NCBI RefSeq assembly: GCF_001625215.2
Contig: NC_030388.2
Coordinates: forward strand, 22,060,558 to 22,124,557
Direction: 5' to 3'
DNA from: Daucus carota subsp. sativus
Lineage: Eukaryota > Streptophyta > Magnoliopsida > Apiales > Apiaceae
Length of the DNA stretch: 64,000 bases
Position numbers and translations under genes: made by a program. Shown here piece after piece: positions 1-13,414 of this stretch (positions are counted from its first letter, which is position 1; every line of letters starts with the position of its first letter). The notes beneath the pieces were generated by a model, which was given only the letters and a program-made list of their open reading frames with translations, was not told the origin of the DNA and ran no database searches.

Positions 1-3000
1 TAGTTTATTTTGTTGATATCAACCATCAATATGATGTCAAGACTATATTCTTTCCTGTGTTTGGATTTGTGGACTCCAATATAACGGTCTATAACTACCT
101 TTGTTTTTTTAATACTGTACAAACAGCCTTCACTTATCGTTGCAGAAGAACGGCACCTCCGAGTTAGAAATCGAGTAAGAGAAAGATAGTTCTAATTTTT
201 GATATTTTTCATCCAAAAATTTCAGAAAATTAGAAAAATAGAACGAAGCGATGTGAGAGGCGCCACCTACACGCCCCTCGCTTCTCCTTTAAAACTCGAG
301 TAAGAGAACTATCACCAGAAAGAGGTAGATTTGTGGTATTGAGAGAGGAGGTTGTGTTTAGATGATCCAAAACCCTACGATCTATACGGGTATTTATAGG
401 TGCGGATAGACTTGTTTGCTACTCTTTCCCATAATTAAATAATCTGAACAAAATCAGAATAAAATTTTCAAGCTACTGTATTCCATAAATAATCTGTATT
501 TCCCATAATTAAATAATCTGAAATAGAATTTGATTAAAACTTTCAAGTTACTATATTCCATAAATAATCTGAAACAAAATCAGATTCTGATACTTGCTTC
601 TAATATACCTGAAACGAAAAAAGATAGTTCTAATTTTTGATATTTTTCATTCAAAAGCGATGTGAGAGGCGCCACCTAGACGCCCCTCGCTTCTCCTTTA
701 TATAAGTATATTGATTTAACGGAATATCCATCATGCACACCGTATAAGCCGAATTTGTCATAATTGTGTCAATTATATGCTCCGATTCCAGAAGGAGAAA
801 TCGTGTTTAGCGATAGCGATGTAGACAACTCCCAAGTCCCAATATGAAATTAATGAAGTGTTTATACGGTGGATGAATGTGTGCCCATATAATTGTGCTG
901 CTTTGGAATTCAACGGAGAGCAGTATCGCCGCCGCACATTTATTACGCCAACGCTCTAATCCTACTTGTGCTATATTAGCACTGCTATTCTTCAACACTT
1001 CTTTACACTTGTTACAACTTACAAGTTGCAATACCGTAAGCAGTAGTTTTTCGAAAATATTAATACGAATTCTTCAGCGTGTTTCGACAATGAAGCCGTC
1101 TGGATTAATTTAAAAAAATGACTTATTATTTAAATTGAAAAAGTGGAGTACAAATTAGAAGTAAATAAGTTAATAAAGTGTTTGGAAGAGAAGCAGAAAC
1201 TCTGAAAGAAAAATTAGCATTCTCAGCGCTTTTCAAAGTCTTCTACTTATTTACACAAACGGGTCAAGAAAAATTGAAACGGGAAGCACCTTCGGCTTCT
1301 GCTAGCCAAACATACACAATAATTTCGAAGACTCTCATGTCATCAAATATTGTTAGCCTAGCCTTCTGTATACATAAAAAATTTTATCAACAAAAATAAG
1401 TCATCTAAAAAATAAATTATTAATGTAGTCCATGAGCATAATTGAATAATTGAAAATTTTGTTTTAACACACATCAAAAAAAACTTACATTTATAAACTA
1501 AATCAAAGAACATGCGGTATAATCCGACATGCCAAGTGTTAATTAGAATCATACGACCGGGGTTGACTTGACAAAATCTCGGAGCACAATTTTTTTATAT
1601 ATAATTATGAAAAATATTATATTTTCTTCATTTTTTAATAAATTTATTATTTTTTAAAAAAAATCTAAAAAAATCGTCTTCAACTAAAAACAACTAACCG
1701 AATGCATTCTAGAGTAATTTTTTTTCAAAAAAAGTTCGAGTTGCTTACGATTCATGTTTTTTTATTGCATCTAGTTGTATTTGGTTGAAACACATAAATC
1801 TGTATAAAAACAAAAGGTTTAGAAAATAGTATTTTATAAAAATGATGAAATACGATTATATTTCTTTACTTGCGCGTGTATGGACAATGCGTGTGGCATA
1901 TGGTGCGAGCCATTCTCAGTTTTTCTGGATATACGTTTACTTGCAAGAAACCTGCATTTAAATTATTTATCGAATACCGACCATATCGTTAACTTTCGCT
2001 TATTAACATGACTTATGTTCTTTCAAAAAAAAAAATGACTTATGTGTGAGTACTCTAGACTCCCTCTGATCTTTCTTTTTAACGTTCACGTTTGATTTCT
2101 GAAGCAAATTTTGCATATTGCGGACGTCATTTGCTTTGCAAGTTTGTACCGAGACGTGTCTGGAGCACTATTTTTAGAAAAATGTTATTTTCGGAGCAAC
2201 ATATTTAGTCCAGAGCATATTTAATTCTTAGCCCTTCTTGCATCTTCACAAATCATACACTTTCAATACTAATTCTTGCAAATTGTTCTGGAAATTAAAA
2301 AATTGACTTGGATATAATATTTTCCTATTTTTATTCTTATTTCTTTTACTCTAAGTTAGGAGATTGAAAATAAATTTATTAGAGTTGCTCAGTTGTCTCA
2401 AATCTGAATGACTTTGAAATTTGAAAACTAAACCAAACGCCACATATACTACAAAGAAGAAATTTTTATTTAAATTGCAGTTGTTAAGAAATTACTTTCA
2501 CCTACTTCACTGTCTAACGAATAGTACTACTGTACTTATTCATTAAAGTTTGCAGGTCAAAAGACTCAAAACACGTAAACACAATAATAACTTGCTTCAG
2601 AACCATCCCTGTCAAATAGTTTTACACGATCTTATCAGATTTATTGCATAAATCTTGCCCACAAAAAATTCAAGGAAATGGAACTTACACCGTGTATGTA
2701 ATATAATAAATCGGAATATTTAGTGTGTGTGCATATGAGCACACGCTAGTTATCATTTTTGAGTTAGATGATGAAATTTTATTAGCTTTAATCTAAGCTA
2801 ATAATCTATTAGTAATGATGCTCCGGACAATACATAATAATCTCTACTGAAAAAAAATTATTCATCTAAAAAAACATTTAGTGTGTGCCTATATACACAC
2901 ACAATAAATATCTATAATAGATAAGTTCTGCTCGAACTATTTGGATTCAAATTCTGCTATGTATTTAAATTCAGATTCAAGTACGTAAAATTTACATACA

Positions 3001-3248
3001 TCATGTGCTAGTAGCATTCTTATTGCATATGCCATAAAGTAATATAAATAACAAAATTATATTTATCTACACTTACCTGTATTTGCAACAGTTTTGCACC
3101 TACCTTTGAATCCAACTATAATAAACTAGCAAAAACTTACATTTTAATTCAAATAAAAATTAAGATAAAATCCACACATTTCTTCCCGCCACATAAACTT
3201 TGGTTTCACACAACCAACCAACTTTTACTTGCATTTTTATTCTTCTTA
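1..3248. other. AT-rich repeat-derived intergenic region
   Basis: No gene is recognised. Positions 181-290 and 618-703 share a direct repeat with a conserved GC-rich core (GAGAGGCGCCACCTA, then CGCCCCTCGCTTCTCCTTT). Positions about 430-575 hold two diverged tandem copies of a unit of roughly 70 bp containing ATTCCATAAATAATCTG. Positions about 1125-1330 resemble the element at 10518-10760 (shared AAAAAGTGGAGTACAA), so this is probably an old MITE remnant. The open frames at 807-1552 are short, overlap on both strands and match nothing I know. Positions 2700-2900 carry small GTGTGTGC/CACACAC hairpins. The last 200 bases probably include the 3' UTR of the ABC transporter. Confidence 0.5.
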
Positions 3249-5483
3249 TCAGTTCCTTTTGTTTTTACTTCCCAGTAACAAACTAAAGTAAAATAAAATC
3301 CTAAACAGAAATCCCCAGGCCACAGTCACAAACAAGCAATTCCACTTGCTTAAATCCGTAACGCCTTGCTGCTTCAGTATATCTGCTCCGGTTGTTAAGC
3401 ACGTCGTCGCGCTCAGTGGCACGCCAAGCGTCTTGCTCATTCCCTCCAGCAGCTTCACCTTCAATGCATCAGGCACAGCACCTAAGGGTGAATTGTCGAA
3501 TATTTGAATTCCACGGACAAAGCATTTGTTAGGATCTTCAAACTCGTTCTGTAACACTGCCTCAAACGGATACTTAATTAGCGAAATATAGTGAAACCAA
3601 ATCCAGTAATCAGGAATTCTGTTCCGCGTGATGAAGAATCCGCTGAACAGAAGAAAGTAGGCTAGGATCGCAACCACAATTGTGTAACCAAGCATCACAC
3701 TAGGCACAACTCCTGATAGAAATGTCACGAAAGAACTCCCTGCCCAAAACGAGGCTAACATAATTAGGAAATAGTATAGGAAGCCTGATAATCCACCGTC
3801 GAGTCCCACTGCCCAAAATGTGAGAGTTGCAAACAAGGCCGCGAGGAAAATCAGCGTAGGAAACACAACCATGGCATGAGAAATAACATAAGAGGACCGT
3901 CGATAAGCATTATAAGCAGTTTCACGCATAAATATGTAACGCTCTTGAAGAAACACGGGTAATGCATCTGCACAAGTATAGAAAGTAGTCGACATAGCAA
4001 ACGCGAAGAATCCAAGCCTTTCCTGGATGCCTTTGGGCGTGTTATCCAAATTCCAGAAAATTGAGGCTAAGATAAAGCCTGTAGTCATGACAGTACCGAC
4101 TCGAATTCCAAACAGCTCAGGCATTCTCCGGGAATTAGTAATCGAACGTCTTGATAAAACCGCGATTTCGTTCCAAATCGGATTGGCGAATTTAGGCACC
4201 ATAGATGCGCGAGTCACATCGCTGCTCACAGCTCCGGAGACTAATTTTCCACGCGAGATACTCGCGCTTATCGCTTCTTTGAGTGATAAATTGTGTAAAG
4301 GACTAGGACTATTGAGGTAAGAAGCCGTGTTTCGACGACTGCTTTTCATATTCTGCCAAGTTTTGTTGAACTCCACCAGGCTTTTAGTCCCTCCAGGAGT
4401 GGCCTCGAGCTCACGGATCCGATCCAGCGCGAATTCAGTCCTGTTTTCATTTTCAGGCATCGGAACGCCAAAATCAGAGAAATACAGAGGCAAATTCGCT
4501 GGAGATCCGCTGTATACAGTCTGTCCGCGAGACAGAAACAGCAAGCGATCCAGCAATCCGAGTATTCGATAACTCGGCTGGTGTACGGACATTATGACAA
4601 TGCTTCCACTTTTCGCAATTCTCTGCAACACTTTCACCACCATATAAGCACTTGTTGAGTCAAGTCCTGAAGTCGGCTCATCGAGAAAAAGCAGGATCGG
4701 ATCATGAATAATATCGGTTCCTATCGAGACACGACGTCGTTCGCCTCCAGAAACTCCGCGGTGGCCTTCGTCTCCAATTACAGTATTCGCAGCGTTTCGG
4801 AGACCTAACTGATCAATCAGAGTCTGCACTCTGAGCTGCTTCTTCGACTTGGAAAGAGCTCTCGGGAGACGAAACTCAGCTGCGTACATCAGAGTTTCTT
4901 CAACCGTAAGCATCGGAAACAACAAATCATCTTGCATTACATAAGCCGAAATGACTTTGAGCAGCCGCGACTCGAACTGTTCTCCATTGAGCGAAACCGT
5001 TCCTTTCAAGCTCCCTTTCGCAATTCTATTCGCCAAAGCATCAATCAGCGTTGATTTTCCAGATCCGGAGGCTCCGAGAACCGCGAGCACTTCTCCGTCC
5101 CGAGCCTCCCCTGATATGTTATCGAGAAGCGTCTTGCTTCTCGAAAACATATTTTCTGTTGCGAAAGGTTCGGCTGGTGCAGCCGAACCCGCAACACTCC
5201 TTTTACCGCCTCCGCATAAATTTGAAAACGTCAACTTACGTCGAACTTTCACACTATACGTAAGATTACTGAACGACAGCACGAACGGCACGGAGCGAGG
5301 CTCCGTGCCCATCGCGCTGCTCATATCCACGGCCTGATGAACCGGAGTCTCGTCTCCAGTAACTTCCTTTCTCACATCGCCGACGCACTTAAGTAACTGC
5401 CCCAGCGTCGGCGAAGCCGAATCAAAACGCTCAATATCTTGCTGATCATCCGGCGATGAATTTTCATCAACCACACGAGACAT
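3249..5483 (-). CDS. ABC transporter G family half-transporter (ABCG1/2/6/16/20 clade)
   Basis: Intact intronless gene for a 744-residue half-size ABC transporter with the nucleotide-binding domain first and the membrane domain second (WBC/ABCG order). Walker [10 protein letters not shown] is at residues 137-145, the signature VSGGERRR at about 244-251, Walker B ILLFLDEP at about 263-270, and the switch histidine lies in SVHQPSYRI. The C-terminal half has six hydrophobic segments of the ABC2 type. Length, lack of introns and the N-terminal extension match the Arabidopsis ABCG1/2/6/16/20 group. Members of that group work as plasma-membrane dimers exporting suberin precursors or pollen-wall components. 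The start MSRVVDEN fits the family; the ATG is at 5481-5483. The long antisense frames inside are shadows. The family assignment is firm, but the exact paralogue and substrate cannot be read from sequence. Confidence 0.95.
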   Translation of the reverse strand: MSRVVDENSSPDDQQDIERFDSASPTLGQLLKCVGDVRKEVTGDETPVHQAVDMSSAMGTEPRSVPFVLSFSNLTYSVKVRRKLTFSNLCGGGKRSVAGSAAPAEPFATENMFSRSKTLLDNISGEARDGEVLAVLGASGSGKSTLIDALANRIAKGSLKGTVSLNGEQFESRLLKVISAYVMQDDLLFPMLTVEETLMYAAEFRLPRALSKSKKQLRVQTLIDQLGLRNAANTVIGDEGHRGVSGGERRRVSIGTDIIHDPILLFLDEPTSGLDSTSAYMVVKVLQRIAKSGSIVIMSVHQPSYRILGLLDRLLFLSRGQTVYSGSPANLPLYFSDFGVPMPENENRTEFALDRIRELEATPGGTKSLVEFNKTWQNMKSSRRNTASYLNSPSPLHNLSLKEAISASISRGKLVSGAVSSDVTRASMVPKFANPIWNEIAVLSRRSITNSRRMPELFGIRVGTVMTTGFILASIFWNLDNTPKGIQERLGFFAFAMSTTFYTCADALPVFLQERYIFMRETAYNAYRRSSYVISHAMVVFPTLIFLAALFATLTFWAVGLDGGLSGFLYYFLIMLASFWAGSSFVTFLSGVVPSVMLGYTIVVAILAYFLLFSGFFITRNRIPDYWIWFHYISLIKYPFEAVLQNEFEDPNKCFVRGIQIFDNSPLGAVPDALKVKLLEGMSKTLGVPLSATTCLTTGADILKQQGVTDLSKWNCLFVTVAWGFLFRILFYFSLLLGSKNKRN

Positions 5484-6956
5484 AATTAACCGACAGAAAA
5501 AACTTTGACCTAGAGAGGACGAAATATCACCGCGGGAATTGAGGAGGTCCGTATAAAACGACGACGCATGAGGGTGAATAAATAGGGTGGTTTATAAGTA
5601 GGTAAGGAGGGAGGAGTGAATGAAGAAGCTTTAAAATCCCATAATGCTTGTAGAGATGTACAAGTAGATGTGAGTTTATATATAGAAGTTAAGCATAGAT
5701 TTAAGAGCAAAATGTTTGAATAAGGAGGAGGTGTGAATGGCGTGGTGTGTGCGAAATTAATACTTATAAGTTGAGTTGGGTGGCGAATGGAAAAAGAAAA
5801 ATCACTCCATATGCATGGAATGTGGTAGGGGGGGACAAATTGTGTGTGGTAACCTACATCTGCTCGTAATATATAAATGAGCACGTTAGTTCTTTTCTTG
5901 TGATTTCCAAAGGGAGGGAAGCGGCTCGTTGGGAGATGCGCGTGGAGAGTGGCTTCAATTTGAAATTTATGAGGAGATTGATTAGGTGGGGATGGGTTAT
6001 TCATGGTTTTTGTTTTAGTTGTGTTGGGCTCTCAAAATATCTAGCAAACTTCCGAAATAAGTACTATATACGTTATCCATAGTTATCCACGTTAATTATG
6101 CGGGGGAGAATCACATTTCGAAAAATAATAGTCCCGTTTGAAAATCAGAAGTTTGAAGCAAAATTAGATGTTTGAAGCAAAATTAAATGTTTGAAGTGTG
6201 TTAGAAGTTTGACCGCTAGAATCCGCTAATGTTAGTGTTTGATAGTTAGTGTATTGAAATAGAGGTTGGACCCAAAAAGCTGATTTTGAAAAAGTTGCTT
6301 TGGAGAGTTTTTTGCTTTGTATTAGAAAAAATTAATCAATCAGTTATTTACGAAACAGTTTTACGAGAAACAGCTAATTCAATCCGCTAGTCAAAACATC
6401 TATTTCAATCGCCTAGTCAAAACATCTAATTCAATCCGCTAACAGCTAGTCGCTAATTCTCAAACATGTAACTGTGAAACAAAATTGATATAAGAGTTTA
6501 ATATTTGCAGCTGATTTTGCATTTTGACAGATTTGGTAAATATTCGTCATGCTGAGACAGGCACCGAGAGAAAAGAGATGCATATATTTATATGGATTAT
6601 GAACCGTGCTGCAAAATTAAGCTTTTACGAATTAAAATCTTAAACTTTCGTTACAGAAGAACAGATATGCCGACCAGATGGAAATACAAATTGACATATC
6701 TATAGTACTGCTGCCTCCTTTGCCCAAAAAGTATAAGCCCGTAAAAACTGTCTTATAATTATACTCTTATGTCCCTCTCATTTTTTTACAGTTTTTTTAC
6801 ACTGCTCGACACGTATTTTAAGACACATATAAAATATAGTTATATAACCTATTATTAAAAAAATTCTTTTTTAGTATAAAATAATAAACATCTAACTTTT
6901 ATTCAGTAGAAAAAAATTTCAAAATAATGTATCAAACTACGTTTTATGAGAGCATT
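5484..6956. other. Upstream region of the ABCG gene; no gene seen
   Basis: The first kilobase presumably holds the promoter and 5' UTR of the minus-strand ABCG gene. Open frames at 5510-6004 (-) and 5900-6082 (+) have low-complexity composition and no recognisable domain. Positions about 6120-6480 hold many short degenerate direct repeats (AGAAGTTTGAAGCAAAATTA; ATCTAATTCAATCCGCTA), typical of a decayed non-coding element. Nothing else is supported. Confidence 0.5.
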
Positions 6957-7125
6957 AGAATGCATGCCGAGCCCACGTCCCCCAATGTAAACAAACGAGG
7001 GGGGTGGAAGGAGTAGTAATTTATCGGGATACATTATATTTTAAATATATAGAATGCATGCCGAGCCCACGTCCCCCAATGTAAACAAACGAGGGGTGGA
7101 AGGAGTAGTAATTTATCGGGATACA
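6957..7125. repeat. 94-bp tandem duplication (2 copies)
   Basis: The segment starting AGAATGCATGCCGAGCCCAC at 6957 is repeated almost exactly from 7051, a period of 94 bp. Both copies contain CACGTCCCCCAATGTAAACA and end in TTTATCGGGATACAT. The second copy abuts the proposed Helitron start at 7126. Confidence 0.85.
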
Positions 7126-8929
7126 TCTACTTCTATATATTAAATGGCAACCAAGGGCAAAATGAGCCAAAAAAATGGTAGTGAAATCTCCATTATACCC
7201 TTATGTTATATGTAATTACAAAATTACCAAGTGGTGTGTCATTTATTGTATTTAAAATACTAAGTGTTAGTAATTAATACATTTGCATTTTAATTACACT
7301 TATTTATGACCACTCATTATAAAGGAATTGAAATAAATAAATGTTAATGTTGCTATTTATTTTACACAAAATAAATTTATGTGAGTTGGAGTTGAGATAT
7401 ATGATTAAACTTATTAAATTAAGATATCTTGATTCTCATTTTATTTAAAAAAATTATAAATTTTTTTACACGTGCAGTTATCTCAAATTATTTTCGATTT
7501 AAGTTAATGTCAATTCTAATATAGTAATTAATTAGCTCTCATCCTTTTTGTGGAATGATTTTGTTTCCGAAACTTATTTTTAATTACATGTATGTATATG
7601 TGTATGTATGTATTTACATACATACATATGTACATACTTATATGTATTTATATATGTAATAGTACAATCATATTTATAAAGTTGAAATTTTACATTAATG
7701 ACTAAATTTTACAACAAATCTTAGATTTGTTACATGTTGTGTTGAAAAAGTGGGAGTACAAAAAAATACTACGTATGTCATGTGATCCAAATATTATCAT
7801 TAGAGTGATGGTATTGTTCAATAAAACTCTGACACTCGAGTGGCAAGTCATTAAATGCTAACTAATGCTATCGAGTAATAAATACTCAAAATAATCGAGA
7901 AGTACTTAGTTAAATAGTTTGTATGTATTTATAAATTAATTTTAGAGATTAAATTATTAAAAAATGTGTATTGTATGATAAATTGTGTTTCTGTTATAAT
8001 ATCATATGAAACTTTACAAGAGTTAGATAATTAGGTTATTATTTGGGATCTTTCCTCTTCTTTTAACCATTTTTTTATTTTTTTAATGTATAATCCATAT
8101 TGTCCCGATTTTGACTCGAGTTATGCCGAACTTTAGGCTAAATATCGAGTTAGCATTCAAAGCACGGGTACTCGACCAAGTTATCGATCAAGTTGGTCGA
8201 TTTTAAACAACATACTTTAACAGTCAACTATTAAACAAATAATCATATATAAATTATTAAAAAAAACAGTCTGTTAAATATCGATAACATCCATTGATAA
8301 GATAATAATTAAATAGTTGATAATTGATCGACCGACTTATAATTAATGTATCATTAACCTATAATTGATGGATAGTTATTGTAACATAATAATGAGTAAG
8401 ATGATACATATATATAGAGAGAGATTACTATAGAGGGAGAGGGAGAAAGACCTACTAAATATTATGTTTATCTTTGCTATAAGACTGTATCATATAAATA
8501 TCCTTTCATATATACATGTCTCTCGGTGTTTGATCTTATATCTCTTTGATGATCGTAGCATATGAACATATTAATAAATTTTAACTATTTTACCATGGGT
8601 TGATTATACAATTCATGCGAATCATGCTTATAATTTTTACCATTTACATACACATTCTATTGTGTTTTAGTTAAATAACATATTGAAAAATGATAATGCA
8701 AACTTCTTTCATGTGCGAATTCTATTATGCCAATTCGAATTATATGAAAATTTGTTTGTCATGTTGAATCAATTATCATGGATATTATTATTTTATTTTA
8801 AAAAAAATATTTAAAAGTCAAATAAAATTGATATATTAAAAATCCAAATGTAAATATTAATCAAAATAAATAATATAAAAATCAATTTATAAATGACCGG
8901 CCCGTGCCTCCCACGGGCTTCTACGCTAA
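7126..8929 (+). mobile_element. Probable non-autonomous Helitron
   Basis: The 5' end reads TCTACTTCTATATATTAAA directly after an A. The 3' end has a GC-rich hairpin (GCCCGTG, loop, CACGGGC) about ten bases before a terminal CTAA, followed by T. TC at the 5' end, a subterminal hairpin, CTRR at the 3' end and A/T target bases are the structural marks of plant Helitrons. The interior is AT-rich with no Rep/helicase coding, so it would depend on proteins supplied elsewhere. I infer both ends from structure; no empty site is available in the window. Confidence 0.65.
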
Positions 8930-11448
8930 TTATATTTTAAATTATATATTTATGTAGTTTTATATCATACATGATTTATTATTTAATAAAAATAAGTTTA
9001 ATAGATTAGTTATTTGGGTGGTAAAATTATTTTTACTAAAAAAGACTTATATAAAAATATTAGTTGTTTGAAAAAGTACATCTTACCAACCTCAGAGTTT
9101 AAATCAATTTCTAATTTGTTTTAATTCTAAATCTTTTAATACTCCCTCTGTTTAACTATAAGTCGCTTCGACTTTTTGCACGCAATTTTGGGTTTTTTGA
9201 CCACATGGTAAAAATAAAAATAATTATTTTCAAAATTTTCCTTTTTCAATAAAAATATATGATTGATATTATTATTCAGAAAAAAAATTTAAATATTAAT
9301 TCTAAGCCTGCGGTCAAAAGATTTAAATTTTTTTTTTTTGAAGACTTAAATATTTAAAAATACGTAAAAAATCAAACGATCTATGTTTCGAGAGTAAACA
9401 GATTGTTTTTGGTTTAAAATCGAAAATAACTTAACGCTAATACTGATAAACCCACCAAACAGCGTCTGTATCATGCCTACAAAATTTAATGTCGATGGTA
9501 ATATGTATCTACTTTATAGCTTTGCAGTTTGCGGAAAATAATTGTTCAGTTGCAGATATTGATTATGATATTAGTACGTGATACGAAACGGGAATGAAAT
9601 TATAATGTGGACATGTGTCTCTACAATGACTCATTAAACTACTTGTATGTCAATTGGAGTAGATGAATGTGATAATTGTGAGCATTGCGCAAGTCAAATG
9701 AAAATTAATTGTATGGCGATTGTATTTAGGTTGTAGTTGAGCTCTGAATTGACCTCTTGTATGCGCTTTAATGGATGAGATGTACTCCTATTGTTTAGCA
9801 ACTCACAAATATGGCTTTCTATTAACCTTCCAATAGAGTATAATTACATCCCAAGTCTGGAATTAATGTTCGATTAATCTGTGAAAATTAATAAAAATAA
9901 AATTATAAACAAAAATAGTACTCATATCGTTAATAATTATTAACATATTATTTTATTCTTAATAACTTAAAATTTGGTCCTTTAATTGTTTACATTGTAG
10001 GACGGGGCTCGAAACGCATTTTTAATACTCTTATAAAATATCGCTTGATAAATTATTCTGCACATTTTTTTTCTTCTAAATAAAAGTTTAATGTTTAAAC
10101 TTTTATATAGAAAATTAAAAATAAATTGTAAAATTATATTTTATATTCATTTTAAAATATGTTCCTAGCAATGAAAAAAACCGTAAATAAAAATCGGAGG
10201 TAGTATAAAATTAAATTGGACACAAAAGGTATTAATGTGTTACGGGTGAGGTCCCGTTCTAGAAAACGAAGTACGGAATAATTTTAATTCCGATTCAGGT
10301 ACACATGGATCCCTTTATGTTACTCGATAAATATGAGGCCAAATAATAAGTATCCCTCAACTACCTAAACAGAACTACCCTTAATATCTTAACTGCTGAA
10401 CGCAACACAGTACCGGATTGGATTTTGGCGCCGGTGGCCTCCCAAACCGACCCCAGCTCCTGCACCAAAGCCTATGACTTAACCCATGAGAAAAGGTATG
10501 GACATTTCATACATTTGGGGCCGTTCGGGAGAGCTTAAAATAAGTGCTTTTGCTTAAAATAAAAAGTGGAGTACAAGTTAGAAGTAATTTAAGACTTATA
10601 AGTGATTAAAGTATTTGAGAAATAAGCAAAAATCTTGAGACAAAAGCTAGCATTCCTAACTTTTTATAAGTGCTTCTTGATTTTTTACACAAATTATACG
10701 AATAAGTGCTTATAACTTATAAATCAGAAGCCCGGATTTTAAGCCGGAAACAAACACCCTATAGTAATAGTTATTTTATAGGTAAATAAAGGCAACAACT
10801 TTTTCACATGCAAAAGGCCAAATAATGTGATTTCTTCGACTCCAGCTTCTTCTAATTTGACTTTGCATTTTTCTTTTCTTTCTATTAACAGAGCGTTGCC
10901 CAGATCCGTTTAATTTACTAGAAAAATGCTGGATTTCTTATTTTGACCATTCAGTGACCATGCTGATTATTTATGGCTCTTTATTAGCACCCGAAATGAA
11001 AGGTCTACTTTTTATATGAACTCTTCATTCTTAGTACATGGTCTGCTTATCTGCATGATGAATGTCTCATAAGGGTCATATCAAACATCTTTAAATCTTG
11101 AATATTTTACAAATTTCTCTATTTTAATAAATTTCGTCATGAACAAGAATGACTTGATAATAAATAAATCCTTGTTGCTTGCTTATCTCATTCAAAAATA
11201 TAGTTTCTTTAATAAACATATTAATTTATAAACTCGCTCATATTTTGTTTCCGAAATTTCAAAAAAAAAGATATTTTTTATCTATAAAATAACATAGAGG
11301 GAGTATAAAATTAAAGATAAAGCCTGACTAATCAAACTTTTTAATACATAGACACTTGATTAGTTAGAAATAAAGCTTAACAGTTGAGTTAATCAGGGAT
11401 AAAGTTCCAATAATTGGAAGTGTGTTACATCTTCTAGTTTGTCGTCTA
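8930..11448. other. Intergenic region with MITE remnants
   Basis: No gene is recognised. A Stowaway-like terminus (TACTCCCTCTGTTTAACTATAAG) begins near 9140, but its partner end near 9400 is too degraded to call the element complete. Short GGAGGTAGTA and GAGGGAGTA ends occur near 10196 and 11297. Positions about 10240-10500 are somewhat less AT-rich but have no open reading frame. Confidence 0.45.
10518..10760. repeat. MITE-like repeat
   Basis: About 240 bp bounded by GGGCCGTTCGGGAGAGCTTA on the left and AAACAAACACCC on the right, with inner inverted similarity (CTTAAAATAAGTGCTT against AAGTGCTTATAACTTAT and GGATTTTAAGCC). A related, more decayed copy lies at about 1125-1330. The superfamily is uncertain; hAT-like is possible from the terminal bases. 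I could not define a target-site duplication. Confidence 0.45.
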
Positions 11449-11683
11449 CTCCCTCTGTTTTTTTTTATATGACGCTTTGACTTTTGGCACACACTTTTAA
11501 GTGCTTTGACTGGGTAGTTAAAAATATTATTTTTTAAATTTTCTTTTTCTGAATAAAAATTTTGATTATATATTATTATTCAGAAAAAGAAATTTCAAAA
11601 AATAATATTTTTAACTACCCGGTCAAAACACTTAAAAGTGTGTGCCAAAAGTCAAAGCGTCATATAAAAAAAAACAGAGGGAG
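11449..11683. mobile_element. Foldback Stowaway-type MITE
   Basis: A nearly perfect inverted repeat about 235 bp long, beginning CTCCCTCTGTTTTTTTTTAT and ending with its complement ...CAGAGGGAG, flanked on both sides by TA. The arms pair over almost the whole element (for example CGCTTTGACTTTTGGCACAC on the left against its complement on the right). CTCCCTC termini plus a TA target duplication are diagnostic of Stowaway (Tc1/Mariner) MITEs. The high arm identity suggests fairly recent insertion or preserved foldback symmetry. Confidence 0.85.
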
Positions 11684-12970
11684 TATATTTAATAAAATTA
11701 TATGATGTATACCAGAGAAAATGAAGGGAATTGAAACTTTATGGTAAGAGGAGGTTGGGGAGTAAATCGAAAATTTATGAATATTGGGCCACCAAACTTC
11801 AAACCAATCAGATATTACCAAACACGTCCTCAAAATGTCCCAACTAATTAGTCTTATATATCATTAATAATTATCGGCCGAATTTGAATTATTCGCTTGT
11901 TTTATAGTACCTTTTAGACTTTTAAAGTAGGGTACATATGTATTTAGAGCTTCTGTGACTATCGAGTCCAATGTTATAAATTATTTAAGACTATTCCTAT
12001 ATAGATTTTAATTTTCTATAAAATGATTATGCATGTGTAAATACAAATATTATACATAACAGAGAAGCCCAATTCACTAAAAAAACCTTGAATCAAGGCC
12101 CAAGAAACGAAACCCAGAATCACACCTCTCTCGCAGTCTCTATCGTGCCTCTTGGTTTCAACTTTTCAACATATCTCTGATGCGCTTCAACCATGATAAT
12201 TTTCCTTTAAACTCAATATGTCAACCGATAATTGAGAAATGTTTAGGTAAGTGCCATGACTACGGTATTATATTTATATTGTACCACATATTATTTCATT
12301 TAGGTCTAAGTTATACGGTGATCACAATTATTTAAAGTATTGTTGTCCTTTATCTAGTCCGTTCTTAAGCGGGATAGTATGTGAGAGATAGTATAATAGA
12401 GTATCTCAGATTACGTTACATATATGTAGTAACCCATTCTGTTTTCAAATTTTATACGTATTATCCCCCTGTCTATTCTCTACCCTTCATTTATGTTTTA
12501 ATCTAACAATGTTGTTATAGGTCTTCAACGACTCCAAATATTTTATTTTATACTCCAAAGAGCCAACTCTTGTGATATTATAATTTATTCTAAGAATTTT
12601 ATTAGAAATATAAATCACTACTTATATAAAAAAAATTCAAAATTATATGATAAATTATTTAAATTAGTTTCATTGTATAAAGTAACTAATATGTTAAAAT
12701 AATATTATAATATTTTTTTATAGTAAGTAAATTTAAACCATTTATTTGAAAAATTAATACAAGCATATAAAATTATTACAGGATTAAGTGTACACAATTC
12801 GTAGTTAAATATACAATTTTTTTAATTAAGGGTTGCTATGTACAACATGTTGTACTTAACTAAGCCGACATATAATTATATACCGAATGCTCAATGTTAC
12901 TGTGAGAGGAGGGGATTAAAGAAGCTTCTGAAACTGAATTGGATTCACTTTGAATCTCGGCGGCGGCAGC
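11684..12970. other. AT-rich intergenic region
   Basis: No gene is supported. About 12060-12250 is a less AT-rich, UTR-like stretch (CACACCTCTCTCGCAGTCTC) that could be a remnant of a 5' leader, but no frame follows it. The remainder is AT-rich. Confidence 0.4.
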
Positions 12971-12973
12971 TTC

Positions 12974-13408
12974 TTATGATATGTTTCTAGCTTCATGAGT
13001 CATGACCAAGGCATTGATCACTGCAACATCATCTAAAGATGCTGTAGAAAGGGTAGTGGCTTTATCCTTTGTGACAATCTTCACTTGTCTCAACTCAGGG
13101 GCTACCACTTTGTTAATAGCATATGCAAACCTACTAGGAGATTTGACCCAGTTAGGAAGAGAAATATCGAATGTCTCTGTTGGTAAAATAGAACCCGCCA
13201 TAACAGAATAAAGGTCTTGGATCTTTGGAAGAAAATTTCAATGGATGTGAAATTCAAGTGCTTCATGTGTTTGAACCTGATTCATGGAAAGGGCAAACAA
13301 TTAGGCTGGGAGCTGACTAAAGAAAATTGGTTAAGAGGTCACAGTGATAATCTAAGCAGTCTACACGTACTTCATACTCTAGCTTTTTTTTGTAGCTTAA
13401 TTAGATAA
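12974..13408. other. Unrecognised short reading frames
   Basis: A 75-codon frame on the minus strand (12974-13201, beginning MAGSILPTETFDISLPNWVK) has balanced protein-like composition. A plus-strand stretch at 13212-13320 reads GLGSLEENFNGCEIQVLHVF in a frame that soon stops. Both look like pieces of real genes rather than random frames, but I do not recognise them. They sit just beyond the 3' side of the UBA1 pseudogene fragment, so they may have been carried in with it. Confidence 0.3.
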
Positions 13409-13414
13409 AAAAAC

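Noticed and set aside
1..720. Solo LTR
   Set aside because: Direct repeats and a TATA-like TATTTATAGG are present, but no TG...CA ends or target duplication can be fixed within the window.
4027..5337. Open frames antisense to the ABC transporter
   Set aside because: They are shadows of a long, well-conserved coding sequence on the other strand.
9140..9410. Second Stowaway MITE
   Set aside because: The left terminus is clear, but the right terminus and arm pairing are too degraded to define an element.
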